Positions 9,408 to 17,718 are shown, numbered from the stretch's first letter. The stretch is DNA of 64,000 bases from Tamlana sp. I1 (GCF_015355625.1 NZ_JACLAF010000008.1:159325-223324), one strand, 5' to 3'. Notes: generated by a model from the letters alone, not told the origin. Made by a program: numbers and translations.

Positions 9408-10090
9408 CAAACAAAATTTTAAAAATAGGGCATCGCGGTGCCAAAGGCCACTTAGCAGAAAACACATTAGAATCCATTAAAAAAGGAATGGATATTGGTG
9501 TGGATGGTATTGAAATAGATATTCACAGGTGTGCATCTGGAGAATTGGTGGTATTTCACGATTTTACTTTAAACCGCGTGACCGATGGTGAGGGTGAAAT
9601 TTCTGCACATACCCTTAATAACTTGAAAAAAGTTAAAGTTAAAGGCCGTTATCAAATCCCAACCTTATCGCAGGTTTTAGCTTTTATAGACAACAAATGT
9701 TTGTTGAATATTGAGTTAAAAGGACGTGATACCGTAAAGGAAGCGTGTAGACTTATCGATTTTTTTGTTGAAAAAAAGGGCTGGTCGTATGATAATATTA
9801 TCGTGTCGAGTTTTCAATTTAACTTATTAGAGGAAGTCTATAACATCAATAAAAATATTCCTATTGGTGTGCTTACCAATACGCATTTGGATGAAGCCGT
9901 AGCATTTGCAAAACGTGTTGAAGCGGTGTCTATTCATCCTAATTATACCATGCTTACCCCTGAAAATGTATTAGAATTACAACGCGAGTACAAAGTTATT
10001 GCCTATACTGTAAATAATTTGAAACCTATTGAACGTATGATAGAGTATGGTGTTGATGGGATTATTTCAGATTATCCAGATAGAATATGA
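9404..10090 (+). CDS. Glycerophosphodiester phosphodiesterase family protein
   Basis: 228 residues, GDPD-type TIM barrel hydrolysing glycerophosphodiesters to glycerol-3-phosphate and an alcohol. The catalytic and metal-binding pattern is complete: IGHRGAKG, ENTLES, then GIEIDIH and VFHD. There is no signal peptide, so it is cytoplasmic, unlike periplasmic GlpQ. It overlaps tesB and the next gene by four bases at each end, which points to a lipid-turnover operon. Confidence 0.92.
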   Translation: MTNKILKIGHRGAKGHLAENTLESIKKGMDIGVDGIEIDIHRCASGELVVFHDFTLNRVTDGEGEISAHTLNNLKKVKVKGRYQIPTLSQVLAFIDNKCLLNIELKGRDTVKEACRLIDFFVEKKGWSYDNIIVSSFQFNLLEEVYNINKNIPIGVLTNTHLDEAVAFAKRVEAVSIHPNYTMLTPENVLELQREYKVIAYTVNNLKPIERMIEYGVDGIISDYPDRI

Positions 10091-11304
10091 TAAAAAAAGA
10101 CGTCATTATTGTTGGTGGTGGAGCAGCTGGTTTTTTTGCAGCTATAAATATTGCAGAGCAAAACCCAGATTTGAAGGTGGCGATTTTAGAACGTGCCAAA
10201 GCAGGTTTAGCTAAAGTAAAAGTCTCTGGCGGCGGTCGCTGTAATGTTACGCATGCCGAATTTACTCCTTCGGAATTGGTGCAGAATTATCCGCGTGGCG
10301 AAAAGGAATTATTAGGGCCTTTTCATCAATTTATGACGGGCGATACCATCGCATGGTTTGAAGAACGCGGTGTTGAGCTAAAAATTGAAGACGACGGCCG
10401 CATGTTTCCGGTTTCAAATTCATCCCAAACTATAATTGATTGTTTTTTAAGTGAAGCTGAAAAGCATCAGGTTGATGTTTTTTATAATTATGCTGTAAAA
10501 TCTATTGAAAATCAGGATGATGAATTTCATATAGAAACTTCTGAAGGTTCTTTTTCTTCAAATAAAATTTTAATAGCAACAGGCAGTAATCCTAAAATCT
10601 GGAAGCTTTTAGAAAACTTAGGACACACCGTTTCGCAACCCGTACCTTCGTTATTCACATTTAATATTAAAGACGAACGCATTCAGGATATTCCTGGCGT
10701 TGTGGCATCGCATGTAGAGGTAAAAGTTCTAGGCACCGATTTATGGAGCGAAGGCCCGTTGCTAATTACGCATTGGGGCATGAGTGCGCCTTCCATTTTA
10801 AAATTATCGGCTTTTGGAGCCTTAGAATTGGCTAAACGCGATTATAAATTTCAAATAGAAATCAATTTTATAAAACAATCTTTTGAGGATTGTTTGGAGG
10901 TTTTAAAAGCCTTAAAAAAAGAATTAGCTAAAAAAACAGTGTTTAAATCCACGCAATTTGATTTACCAAAACGCCTATGGCATAAATTGGTTTTAGCTTC
11001 AAATATGGTAGAAGAAACCCGTTGGGCCGATTTAAATAAAGCACAATTAGAAGCTTTGGCTTCTCAGTTAACAAAAGCAATTTTTAACGTTGAAGGGAAA
11101 AGCACGTTTAAGGAAGAATTTGTAACGGCTGGCGGAGTAAATCTTAAAGAAATCAACTTTAAAACCTTTGAAAGTAAACGTATTAAAAACCTATATTTTG
11201 CCGGCGAAGTATTAAATATTGATGCTATTACAGGTGGTTTTAATTTCCAAAATGCCTGGACTGGGGCTTTTATTGCAGCTCGAGATATAGCGAAGTCGTT
11301 TTAA
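10087..11304 (+). CDS. BaiN/HI0933-like FAD-dependent oxidoreductase
   Basis: 405-residue flavoprotein with an N-terminal dinucleotide-binding GGGAAGFFAA motif, the family-specific KVSGGGRCNVTH segment, and a C-terminal FAD-contacting block (YFAGEVLNID followed by GGFNFQNAWTGAF). The HI0933/YhiN/BaiN family has no settled general function. A BaiN member acts in bile acid dehydroxylation in gut clostridia, which is not implied here. Translation is coupled to the phosphodiesterase gene by an ATGA overlap. Confidence 0.9.
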   Translation: MIKKDVIIVGGGAAGFFAAINIAEQNPDLKVAILERAKAGLAKVKVSGGGRCNVTHAEFTPSELVQNYPRGEKELLGPFHQFMTGDTIAWFEERGVELKIEDDGRMFPVSNSSQTIIDCFLSEAEKHQVDVFYNYAVKSIENQDDEFHIETSEGSFSSNKILIATGSNPKIWKLLENLGHTVSQPVPSLFTFNIKDERIQDIPGVVASHVEVKVLGTDLWSEGPLLITHWGMSAPSILKLSAFGALELAKRDYKFQIEINFIKQSFEDCLEVLKALKKELAKKTVFKSTQFDLPKRLWHKLVLASNMVEETRWADLNKAQLEALASQLTKAIFNVEGKSTFKEEFVTAGGVNLKEINFKTFESKRIKNLYFAGEVLNIDAITGGFNFQNAWTGAFIAARDIAKSF

Positions 11305-11341
11305 AGATCTATTTAAAAATAAGCTAGGATTGATATATTTT

Positions 11342-11362
11342 TTATATATTTAGTATATATAA
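11342..11362 (+). promoter_or_regulatory. Palindromic AT-rich operator upstream of toxin-antitoxin pair
   Basis: A perfect 8-bp inverted repeat (ttatatat at 11342-11349, atatataa at 11355-11362) with a 5-base spacer ends 8 bases before the antitoxin ATG. A TTG at 11330-11332 may be the -33 element. The placement fits autoregulation by the antitoxin, as is usual for type II systems. Confidence 0.5.
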
Positions 11363-11370
11363 TCTATATC

Positions 11371-11616
11371 ATGGGAAAAACAAAAAAACTTATCGAATTA
11401 GACGATAAAGCCATTGAAATTCTAGAAAAACAAGCCAAACTCGAAAAGCGCTCGTTAAAAAACTATATTGAATATACTTTAGAAGAACAAGCTGTGCGTT
11501 TTAGTGAGCCTTCCGAAGCCTATAAGGCGATGATGGATGATATGTTAGATAAGATGGAGAAGAATGAAATAAATTTCATATCAATGGACGCTGTTAAGAA
11601 AAAGTATGGTTTATAA
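11371..11616 (+). CDS. Antitoxin of a RelE/ParE-type toxin-antitoxin system
   Basis: 81 residues, short and charged. The N-terminal strand-helix-helix (KTKKLIELDDKAIEILEKQA, then a SLKNYIEYTLEEQA helix) is consistent with a ribbon-helix-helix DNA-binding fold. The C-terminal third (MDDMLDKMEKNEINFISMDA) resembles toxin-wrapping tails of RelB-type antitoxins. It overlaps the toxin gene by 11 bases, and a palindrome lies just upstream. Family placement is by architecture, not by close recognition. Confidence 0.75.
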   Translation: MGKTKKLIELDDKAIEILEKQAKLEKRSLKNYIEYTLEEQAVRFSEPSEAYKAMMDDMLDKMEKNEINFISMDAVKKKYGL

Positions 11617-11875
11617 ATTGATTATTACCCCAGAAGCTTTTAGGGAAATTGATTTAGCAGTTTGTTATTTTAAAACGAAAAACATTGAAGATTCGTTTTT
11701 GAAGGAGCTCAGTGAGCAAATAACATTTTTGGAAAAACATCCTTTAACAAGACAGGTTCGTTACAAAAACATTAGAATCCATCTGTTTGAAAAATTCAAT
11801 TATTCATTTCATTATGTGGTGGTTGATGATGAAGTACGAATATTGAGTTTTCTCAACCAAAAACAAGATTTTTAA
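11606..11875 (+). CDS. RelE/ParE superfamily toxin
   Basis: 89 residues. It begins VYKLIITPEAFREIDLAVCY, a ParE-like strand-helix start, and contains the family pattern RYKNIRIHLFEKFNYSFHYVV, then a final DEVRILSFLNQKQDF strand. Members are either ribosome-dependent mRNA interferases (RelE) or gyrase inhibitors (ParE); reading alone does not decide. Overlap with the antitoxin gene supports a co-translated pair. The DUF1697 gene starts at the next base after its stop. Confidence 0.82.
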   Translation: MVYKLIITPEAFREIDLAVCYFKTKNIEDSFLKELSEQITFLEKHPLTRQVRYKNIRIHLFEKFNYSFHYVVVDDEVRILSFLNQKQDF

Positions 11876-12424
11876 ATGAAAACCTATATCGCGCTTTTAA
11901 GAGGCATTAATGTAAGCGGACAAAAGAAAATCCCTATGGCAGAACTTCGTGAGTTGCTTTCTGGTAGTGGATTAGAAAGCGTTCAAACCTATATTCAAAG
12001 TGGGAATGTATTGTTGCAATCTTCCGAAGAAAATCTTCAAAAATTAGAATTAAAAATACATCAAGCTATTAAATCACATTTTGGTTTTGATGTGCCTGTT
12101 TTGGTGAAAACACCCCAAATGCTTCGGGATATTTTTGATAGTTGTCCGTTTTCCGAAGAAAAAAAACAGAACAGTTATTTCACATTTTTATATGCAGTGC
12201 CAAATCCAGAAATTGTTGACGAACTTTCAAAAACAAGCTATCCCAACGAAGAATTTGTAATCACTAAAAACTGCATTTATTTCTATAGTAGTGTTGGTTA
12301 CGGGCGCGCAAAGTGCAGTAATAATTTTTTCGAACGAAAGCTGAAAACAACTGCAACAGCACGAAATTATAAAACCATGGTCAAGCTTTTAGATTTGTCT
12401 GAAGCTTATAAAAAAGACCAATAG
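11876..12424 (+). CDS. DUF1697 family protein
   Basis: 182 residues matching the DUF1697 pattern: MKTYIALLRGINVSGQKKIP at the N-terminus, then ELRELL, VQTYIQSGNVLLQS and a C-terminal RARNYKTM-like segment (TATARNYKTMVKLLDL). The family is cytoplasmic, widespread and of unknown function. It starts directly after the toxin stop, so it may be read with the toxin-antitoxin unit, though this is likely positional. Confidence 0.87.
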   Translation: MKTYIALLRGINVSGQKKIPMAELRELLSGSGLESVQTYIQSGNVLLQSSEENLQKLELKIHQAIKSHFGFDVPVLVKTPQMLRDIFDSCPFSEEKKQNSYFTFLYAVPNPEIVDELSKTSYPNEEFVITKNCIYFYSSVGYGRAKCSNNFFERKLKTTATARNYKTMVKLLDLSEAYKKDQ

Positions 12425-12432
12425 ATATTTCT

Positions 12433-12440
12433 TATTTTTG
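12433..12440 (+). promoter_or_regulatory. Candidate -7 box before mvaD
   Basis: The sequence tatttttg matches TAnnTTTG, 58 bases upstream of the mvaD ATG. No clear TTG box lies 17-19 bases upstream. Confidence 0.35.
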
Positions 12441-12498
12441 CAATCGTATTAAACAATTTAAAGTTGGGTAAAAGGCTTTATTTGTTGAAATTTAAGAA

Positions 12499-13620
12499 AT
12501 GACAGAGCAAAATTTTATTCCAAAACCCTATACCAATTCAATTCAACAAGGCCGCTATACATGGTCGTCACCCAGTAACATTGCATTGGTAAAATATTGG
12601 GGTAAAAAGAAGGATCAAATCCCAGAAAACCCATCTATTAGTTTTACTTTAAATAACTGTAAAACGACTACGACTTTAAGTTTTTCAAAAAAAACAGATA
12701 AGGAAGCGTTTTCATTTGAGGTGTATTTGGATGGTGAAAAAAAAGAGAGTTTTAAATCTAAAATAGAAACTTTTTTTAATCGTGTTGAGGTGTATTTACC
12801 ATTTTTAAAAGCCTATCATTTTAAAATTGAAACGTCTAATACTTTTCCTCATAGTTCAGGAATTGCGTCTTCAGCTTCAGGAATGAGTGCTTTGGCCTTG
12901 TGTTTAATGAGTGTTGAAAAGGCATTACTAGGTGGTTCTGTCATTCCGAGCGTAGTCGAGGAATCTCAAGCGGAAACTTATTTCATTCAAAAAGCCTCAT
13001 TTTTAGCCCGTTTGGGTTCTGGGTCTGCATGCAGAAGTCTGGAAGGTGATTTGGTAGTTTGGGGTAAAAGTGAAGCAATTGAAGGCAGCTCAGATTTGTT
13101 TGGAGTAAAGTTTCCACACCAAGTCCATGAGGTGTTTAAAAATTACCAAGACACCATTTTGTTGGTGGATAAAGGTGAAAAAGTGGTGAGTAGCACGGTT
13201 GGACATAATTTGATGCACGGACACCCTTTTGCACAGGAACGTTTTAAGCAAGCCGATAAAAATTTAAAAACGATTACCGAAATTTTAAAATCGGGTGATT
13301 TGGATGCGTTTATTGCTCTGGTGGAAAGTGAAGCCTTAACGCTTCATGCTATGATGATGACCAGTATGCCGTATTTCATTTTAATGAAACCTAATACTTT
13401 AGAAATCATCAATAAAATATGGGCGTTTAGAAAAGAAACCGGTTCTAAAGTGTGTTTTACACTAGATGCAGGCGCAAACGTTCATGTGTTATATCCTGAA
13501 AATGAAACCAATCTCGTTTTGAACTTCATTAAAGATGAATTAGTTGCGTTTTGTCAGAAAGGTCAGTACATCGTCGATAAAATTGGTTTTGGAGCTCAAG
13601 AATTATCAATTTACAAATAA
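12499..13620 (+). CDS. mvaD: Diphosphomevalonate decarboxylase
   Basis: 373-residue GHMP-superfamily enzyme that converts mevalonate diphosphate to isopentenyl diphosphate with ATP. Recognisable blocks are SPSNIALVKYWGKKK at the N-terminus, the phosphate loop SSGIASSASGMSALALC, and GSGSACRSLEGDLVVWG. It has an unusual insertion at about residues 148-157 (VIPSVVEESQ), encoded by a dispersed palindromic repeat (12939-12968) between LMSVEKA and the conserved ASFLARLGSGS. The insertion keeps the frame and lies in a loop-like stretch, so the enzyme may still work. Mevalonate kinase follows. Confidence 0.94.
   Translation: MTEQNFIPKPYTNSIQQGRYTWSSPSNIALVKYWGKKKDQIPENPSISFTLNNCKTTTTLSFSKKTDKEAFSFEVYLDGEKKESFKSKIETFFNRVEVYLPFLKAYHFKIETSNTFPHSSGIASSASGMSALALCLMSVEKALLGGSVIPSVVEESQAETYFIQKASFLARLGSGSACRSLEGDLVVWGKSEAIEGSSDLFGVKFPHQVHEVFKNYQDTILLVDKGEKVVSSTVGHNLMHGHPFAQERFKQADKNLKTITEILKSGDLDAFIALVESEALTLHAMMMTSMPYFILMKPNTLEIINKIWAFRKETGSKVCFTLDAGANVHVLYPENETNLVLNFIKDELVAFCQKGQYIVDKIGFGAQELSIYK
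12939..12968 (+). repeat. Dispersed palindromic repeat inserted in frame within mvaD
   Basis: The unit has the inverted ends attcc and ggaat around a gagcgtagtcga core. I recognise it as a repeat type common in intergenic DNA of Flavobacteriaceae. Here it is translated as VIPSVVEES inside an enzyme where related proteins have no such segment. Confidence 0.6.
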
Positions 13621-13632
13621 CAATTAGCAATT
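13604..13632 (+). repeat. Left arm of an imperfect inverted repeat flanking the mvaD-mvk gap
   Basis: This arm covers the last codons of mvaD and the bases after it. It matches the reverse complement of 13772-13807 with a few mismatches (caatttacaaataacaatt against caattgacaaatgacaatt). The 140 bases between hold no gene. It looks like a low-complexity dispersed repeat rather than a terminator. Confidence 0.45.
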
Positions 13633-13771
13633 AAGTTTGTTTTGATATTTATAATACTACAAATGTAGATTCAGGTAAAGAAATAATCAATTTAAATATT
13701 TCTGAGTATCTTTGCTCCTGAATTTGATTTTGAATGTTTTAGCTAGAATGATTAAAACTTCAAAAGAAAAA

Positions 13772-13807
13772 TAATTGTCAATTATTAATTGTCATTTGTC
13801 AATTGAA
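13772..13807 (+). repeat. Right arm of the imperfect inverted repeat before mevalonate kinase
   Basis: Contains tandem attgtcaatt / attgtcattt-like units and pairs imperfectly with 13604-13632. It ends 6 bases before the mevalonate kinase ATG and creates an artificial in-frame upstream ATG at 13775. Confidence 0.45.
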
Positions 13808-13813
13808 GCATAT

Positions 13814-14743
13814 ATGAAAGGACCTTTATTTTATTCTAAAATTTTACTTTTCGGAGAGTACGGCATCATTAAAGATTCTAAAGGCTTATCCATTCCTTAT
13901 AATTTTTATAACGGTGCATTAAAAAAATCTGAAAATCCTTCAGAAACCGCAATAAAATCTAATGCTAGTTTAAAACGTTTTGCCGAATATCTTCAAACTA
14001 TAGATAGCGATTTAGTACGTTTTGATAGTGCACTTTTGTTAGCGGATGTTAATTCTGGGATGTATTTCGATTCGTCTATTCCGCAAGGTTATGGTGTAGG
14101 AAGTAGCGGGGCTTTAGTGGCTGCGATTTACGATCAATACGCTTTTGATAAAATAACCGTTCTTGAAAATTTAACCAGAGAAAAGTTATTAAAACTAAAA
14201 ACGGTTTTTGCTGCGATGGAATCTTTTTTCCACGGAAAATCCTCTGGATTAGATCCTTTAAATAGCTATTTAAGCATTCCAATTCTTATTAATTCCAAAG
14301 ATAATATTGAAGCTACAGGCATTCCTGCACAACAAAGTGAGGGTAAAGGCGCTGTATTTTTAATAGACAGTGGTATTGTTGGCGAAACTGCGCCAATGGT
14401 GAATTTGTTTATGGAAAGCATGAAGCAAGAAGGTTTTCGTAACATGCTTAAAACACAGTTTATAAAACATACCGATGCTTGTGTGGACGATTTTTTAAAA
14501 GGCAACATCAAATCGTTGTTTAAAAACACCAAACAGCTTTCAAAAATTGTTTTGAGTCATTTTAAACCTATGATTCCTCAGCAATTTCATGAACTTTGGA
14601 AAAAAGGCATCGAAACAAATAATTACTACCTAAAACTTTGTGGTTCTGGCGGTGGTGGTTATATTCTTGGTTTTACCGAAGACATAGAAAAAGCGCAAGA
14701 AGCTTTAGCAGATTACACATTGGAAGTGGTTTATAATTTCTAA
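13814..14743 (+). CDS. mvk: GHMP kinase, probable mevalonate kinase
   Basis: 309 residues from the ATG at 13814 (MKGPLFYSKILLFGEYG), which places the usual K-I-L-L-F-G-E-Y motif at the N-terminus; an in-frame ATG at 13775 lies in repeat DNA. The phosphate loop is PQGYGVGSSGALVAA and the C-terminal GHMP motif is CGSGGGGYILGF. With mvaD upstream and a UbiA prenyltransferase downstream it fits mevalonate phosphorylation for isoprenoid synthesis. Phosphomevalonate kinase is a possible alternative, since both share this fold. Confidence 0.85.
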   Translation: MKGPLFYSKILLFGEYGIIKDSKGLSIPYNFYNGALKKSENPSETAIKSNASLKRFAEYLQTIDSDLVRFDSALLLADVNSGMYFDSSIPQGYGVGSSGALVAAIYDQYAFDKITVLENLTREKLLKLKTVFAAMESFFHGKSSGLDPLNSYLSIPILINSKDNIEATGIPAQQSEGKGAVFLIDSGIVGETAPMVNLFMESMKQEGFRNMLKTQFIKHTDACVDDFLKGNIKSLFKNTKQLSKIVLSHFKPMIPQQFHELWKKGIETNNYYLKLCGSGGGGYILGFTEDIEKAQEALADYTLEVVYNF

Positions 14744-14798
14744 ATTTGGCTGTTATCCCGAGTGCTACTATTTACGGGTTTCATCAAAAAATATTTTT

Positions 14799-15701
14799 AT
14801 GTTAAACCGAAAACAGAAACACATCCTACTTAAGTTTTTCAGTATGTTTTCCGTGGTTCGGGGCTATAATATTTTAATCGTAATTATAGCACAGTATTTA
14901 ACTTCTATTTACATTTTGGCCCATGACAAGCCTTTAAAAGAAGTGGTTTCAGATCTTAATTTGTTTATGTTGGTTTTGGCGTCTTCGGCCACTATTGCAG
15001 GGGGCTATATTATTAATAATTTTTACGATTCGGAGAAAGATTTGATCAATCGGCCTATAAAATCTAGGTTGGATAAATTGGTGAGCCAAACTACAAAATT
15101 GTCTTTCTATTTTGTGCTTAATTTTATGGCGGTAGTTATGGCGAGCTATGTGTCGTTTCACGCAGTTGTATTCTTTTCGGCTTATATTTTTGGAATTTGG
15201 TTGTATTCACATAAATTAAAAAAACTGCCTTTTATTGGGAATTTAACCTCGGCGGTGCTAACTATTACGCCGTTTTTCGCGATTTTCTTGTATTATAAAA
15301 ACTTTGAAACCGTAATTTTTGTACACGCGGTGTTTTTGTTTTTAATGATTTCTATGCGCGAATTAACCAAAGATTTAGAAAACATTAAAGGTGATATCGC
15401 TCAAAACTATGTAACCATTCCAGTGGCTTACGGCGAAAAAGTTTCAAAAGTAATGCTTACGGTTTTAGCCATTTTAACGTTAGTTCCAACTTATCTTTTA
15501 TTGTTTAAATTCCAAGTTGGGCATATGGATATTTTCTTTTATCTCAGTATTTTTTTATTAGGGGTGTTTTTAATATTACTATGGAAATCGAACGCTAAAA
15601 TTCATTATTTAATTCTTCATAATATTCTTAAATTTATCATTCTCGCAGGCGTTTTTAGTATTTTACTAATTGATGTTAATGTGATTTTAAATAGAATTTA
15701 A
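14799..15701 (+). CDS. UbiA family prenyltransferase
   Basis: 300-residue integral membrane protein with eight or nine hydrophobic segments. The first UbiA aspartate-rich region reads INNFYDSEKDLINRP and the second RELTKDLENIKGD, both with acidic residues suited to bind Mg-diphosphate. The family transfers prenyl chains to aromatic rings, quinone precursors or glycerol phosphate. Its position behind the mevalonate genes suggests use of their product, but the acceptor cannot be told. Annotation as geranylgeranylglycerol-phosphate synthase-like is common for such genes and is not proven. Confidence 0.88.
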   Translation: MLNRKQKHILLKFFSMFSVVRGYNILIVIIAQYLTSIYILAHDKPLKEVVSDLNLFMLVLASSATIAGGYIINNFYDSEKDLINRPIKSRLDKLVSQTTKLSFYFVLNFMAVVMASYVSFHAVVFFSAYIFGIWLYSHKLKKLPFIGNLTSAVLTITPFFAIFLYYKNFETVIFVHAVFLFLMISMRELTKDLENIKGDIAQNYVTIPVAYGEKVSKVMLTVLAILTLVPTYLLLFKFQVGHMDIFFYLSIFLLGVFLILLWKSNAKIHYLILHNILKFIILAGVFSILLIDVNVILNRI

Positions 15702-15740
15702 AAGCGGATTGAAAACAAAGTAAATCTGAAATATTTAGTC

Positions 15741-15966
15741 ATGAAAATTCAAAATAGCCAGCTTGAAGATTTAGAAAAGGTTTCCTGCTATTTACATTCA
15801 TAGAATTTCTACAGATCCAAATTTTAGAGGTCGGAATCTGGTTGTCATTAATTATTATAAAACATGCAACTTTGATTTTTTAGGATTATCAAGGCTTCAT
15901 AATAATTCCGAACTGCCTGCCCATTATATAAATGCTACGGTGAGTTTGTTTCAGTTAACTGTTTGA
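15741..15966 (+). pseudogene. GNAT acetyltransferase remnant
   Basis: An ATG at 15741 opens a short frame (MKIQNSQLEDLEKVSCYL) that stops at once. In other frames there follow a FRGRNL acetyl-CoA-loop-like segment and, up to 15966, INYYKTCNFDFLGLSRLHNN then ELPAHYINATVSLFQL. The last part matches the C-terminal pattern of small GNAT acetyltransferases (F-x-F-L-G ... LPAHYxNATVxLF). The middle of the domain is missing, so this is an internally deleted, frameshifted relic. The rest of the 500-base gap to 16201 is AT-rich with no gene seen. Confidence 0.65.
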
Positions 15967-16201
15967 TGATATTTTCATCTAAAAAAAAACACAATTAATT
16001 GACGTAATGAAATAAGATTAATCTTATATTTATGTGGTAAAGTGTTCAATGTTAAATATCTAGTAATATTTGTATTTGATTGAGTTACAGTCCTAAATTC
16101 AACTTAGCTTGTAAAAATATTTTAAAATTATAGATTCTTTAAAATATGGAGAAAGCCGAAAATCCGTGATAGAGTAGGCGTAATATATAGAAATTAAGAA
16201 A

Positions 16202-16486
16202 ATGGACAAACAGGAATTTAAAGCAAAAGCAAAGGAAAGCATTGACGAAATTGTTTCAAAAATCGATGAAATAGAAAGTAAAAGCGATAAGCTAAAAGAT
16301 GAAATTAGTAAAAAATATGATGAAGAGCTGGCTGTTTTAAAAACAAAAAAAGATAAACTTCAAGCAAAGTATGATCAGCTTGAAGATGCCACAGAAGACG
16401 AATGGGAAGATGTGAAAAAATCTTTTTCTTCAGCATCAGAGTCCTTTAAAGAGGGTTTTTCAAATTTATTTTCAATGTTCAAATAA
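16202..16486 (+). CDS. Small coiled-coil protein
   Basis: 94 residues, almost wholly charged helix (K, E, D) with heptad-like spacing from residue 5 to 70, then a serine/phenylalanine-rich amphipathic tail (SFSSASESFKEGFSNLFSMF). There is no signal peptide or membrane span. Similar small proteins in flavobacteria are annotated as hypothetical or sll1863-like stress proteins. The tail could contact membrane or form oligomers. Function unknown; the ORF is supported by its composition and clear start. Confidence 0.72.
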   Translation: MDKQEFKAKAKESIDEIVSKIDEIESKSDKLKDEISKKYDEELAVLKTKKDKLQAKYDQLEDATEDEWEDVKKSFSSASESFKEGFSNLFSMFK

Positions 16487-16712
16487 TAGAAGTAGAACGC
16501 ATTTTGAAAAAATGATTTGTTTTATTCTGCGATAATAAGTGAAATTATTGGGTGATTTTATAAAGTTTGTTTTCCCTTTTGTTTCGTTTATACTCGCAGA
16601 TTTTATTTTTAGTACAGCAGGCAAGATGTAAAACAAAGGTAAGTGTATTTGCAATACAGCGTAATTAATGCACAAAACAGCTTTCTTAAATAAGAAGTCG
16701 TAATTTTAAGTA

Positions 16713-16720
16713 TATCTTTG
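16713..16720 (+). promoter_or_regulatory. Candidate -7 box before the RsuA/RluB-like gene
   Basis: The sequence tatctttg matches TAnnTTTG, 17 bases upstream of the ATG at 16738, implying a very short leader. No good -33 element is visible. Confidence 0.4.
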
Positions 16721-16737
16721 CAAAAAAATATTAAGTC

Positions 16738-17601
16738 ATGAACAGACATCAAGGGAGTAAAGGAAAAGGAAAGCCATCGGGACGCGGTCATGGAAACACA
16801 CGTTCAGAAAGTCATGCAAGAGGAAATGCGCCTATAAAAAAAGCTAGTGCAACACCAAAAAAAACACCATCAGCACCTAAAAAAACGGGAAATCCTGATG
16901 AAATTAGGTTAAATAAATATGTGGCGAATTCGGGCATGTGTTCACGCCGTGAAGCCGATGTGCATATCGCAACAGGATTAGTTTCCGTAAACGGAAAAGT
17001 GATTGTTGAAATGGGTTATAAAGTAAAGCCTGGGGATGAGGTACGTTACGACGGTGCAAGAATTAACCCAGAAAAAAAAGCATACGTTTTACTAAATAAA
17101 CCAAAAGGCTTTGCAACCACGACTAGCGAAGGGAAAGGACGTACGGTTATGGATTTGGTAGCTAATGCAACAACATCTAGAATAAAGCCAGTTGGTCGCT
17201 TAGGAAGAAACTCTAAAGGCTTATTGTTTTTTACTAATGATGATGCCATTGCTGCAAAATTTACAAATTCTAAACATGGTGTAGCCCGTTTATTTCATGT
17301 AGAGTTAGATAAAAACTTAAAACTTGAAGATTTAAAAAAGATTCAAGCAGGATTTAAGTTTGAAGGAAAACTTATTGAGGTTGAAGAAATTAGTTATATA
17401 GATGGCGCGGCTAAAAAAGAAATAGGTTTAAAAATTAAAAATACAGGAAACACCATTATTCGTACTATTTTCGATTATTTTAAATACGATATTATCAATT
17501 TAGACTGTGTGGCTATTGGACCACTTACTAAAAAAGATATTCCGCGTGGTAGCTGGAAACATTTAACAGAGCAGGAGCTTAATATGCTTAAAATGCTTTA
17601 G
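16738..17601 (+). CDS. RsuA/RluB-like pseudouridine synthase homologue lacking the catalytic Asp
   Basis: 287 residues: a basic low-complexity N-terminal tail (about 1-55), an S4 RNA-binding domain (about 56-110, IRLNKYVANSGMCSRREAD), then the pseudouridine synthase fold. The family's active-site motif is V-G-R-L-D; here it reads PVGRLGRNSKGLLFFTND, with glycine at residue 156 instead of the essential aspartate. The rest of the domain is well kept (ARLFHVELD, a TIIRTIF motif near the end). It probably still binds RNA but is unlikely to make pseudouridine. A strong terminator follows. Confidence 0.88.
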   Translation: MNRHQGSKGKGKPSGRGHGNTRSESHARGNAPIKKASATPKKTPSAPKKTGNPDEIRLNKYVANSGMCSRREADVHIATGLVSVNGKVIVEMGYKVKPGDEVRYDGARINPEKKAYVLLNKPKGFATTTSEGKGRTVMDLVANATTSRIKPVGRLGRNSKGLLFFTNDDAIAAKFTNSKHGVARLFHVELDKNLKLEDLKKIQAGFKFEGKLIEVEEISYIDGAAKKEIGLKIKNTGNTIIRTIFDYFKYDIINLDCVAIGPLTKKDIPRGSWKHLTEQELNMLKML

Positions 17602-17623
17602 TATTTAAGATATAAAATTTTGT

Positions 17624-17667
17624 AATCAGCACGCTAAACTTTGATGTTTAGCGTGCTGATTTTATTT
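17624..17667 (+). terminator. Strong terminator after the RsuA/RluB-like gene
   Basis: Perfect 16-bp inverted repeat (17624-17639 with 17646-17661), 6-base loop, then a T-rich run. It marks the end of the conserved block before the accessory island. The rest of 17602-18032 holds repeats and no convincing gene. Confidence 0.88.
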
Positions 17668-17673
17668 TAAGCC

Positions 17674-17718
17674 GGTTCTGTCTCGTTACCCTGAATTTAT
17701 TTCAGGGTCGCATCAAAC
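17674..17718 (+). repeat. 45-bp direct repeat, left copy (island boundary)
   Basis: Matches 22391-22435 at 43 of 45 positions in the same orientation. It contains a hairpin (ccctgaa / ttcaggg) and resembles repeats dispersed through flavobacterial genomes. The two copies enclose the decayed gene region. Confidence 0.75.
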
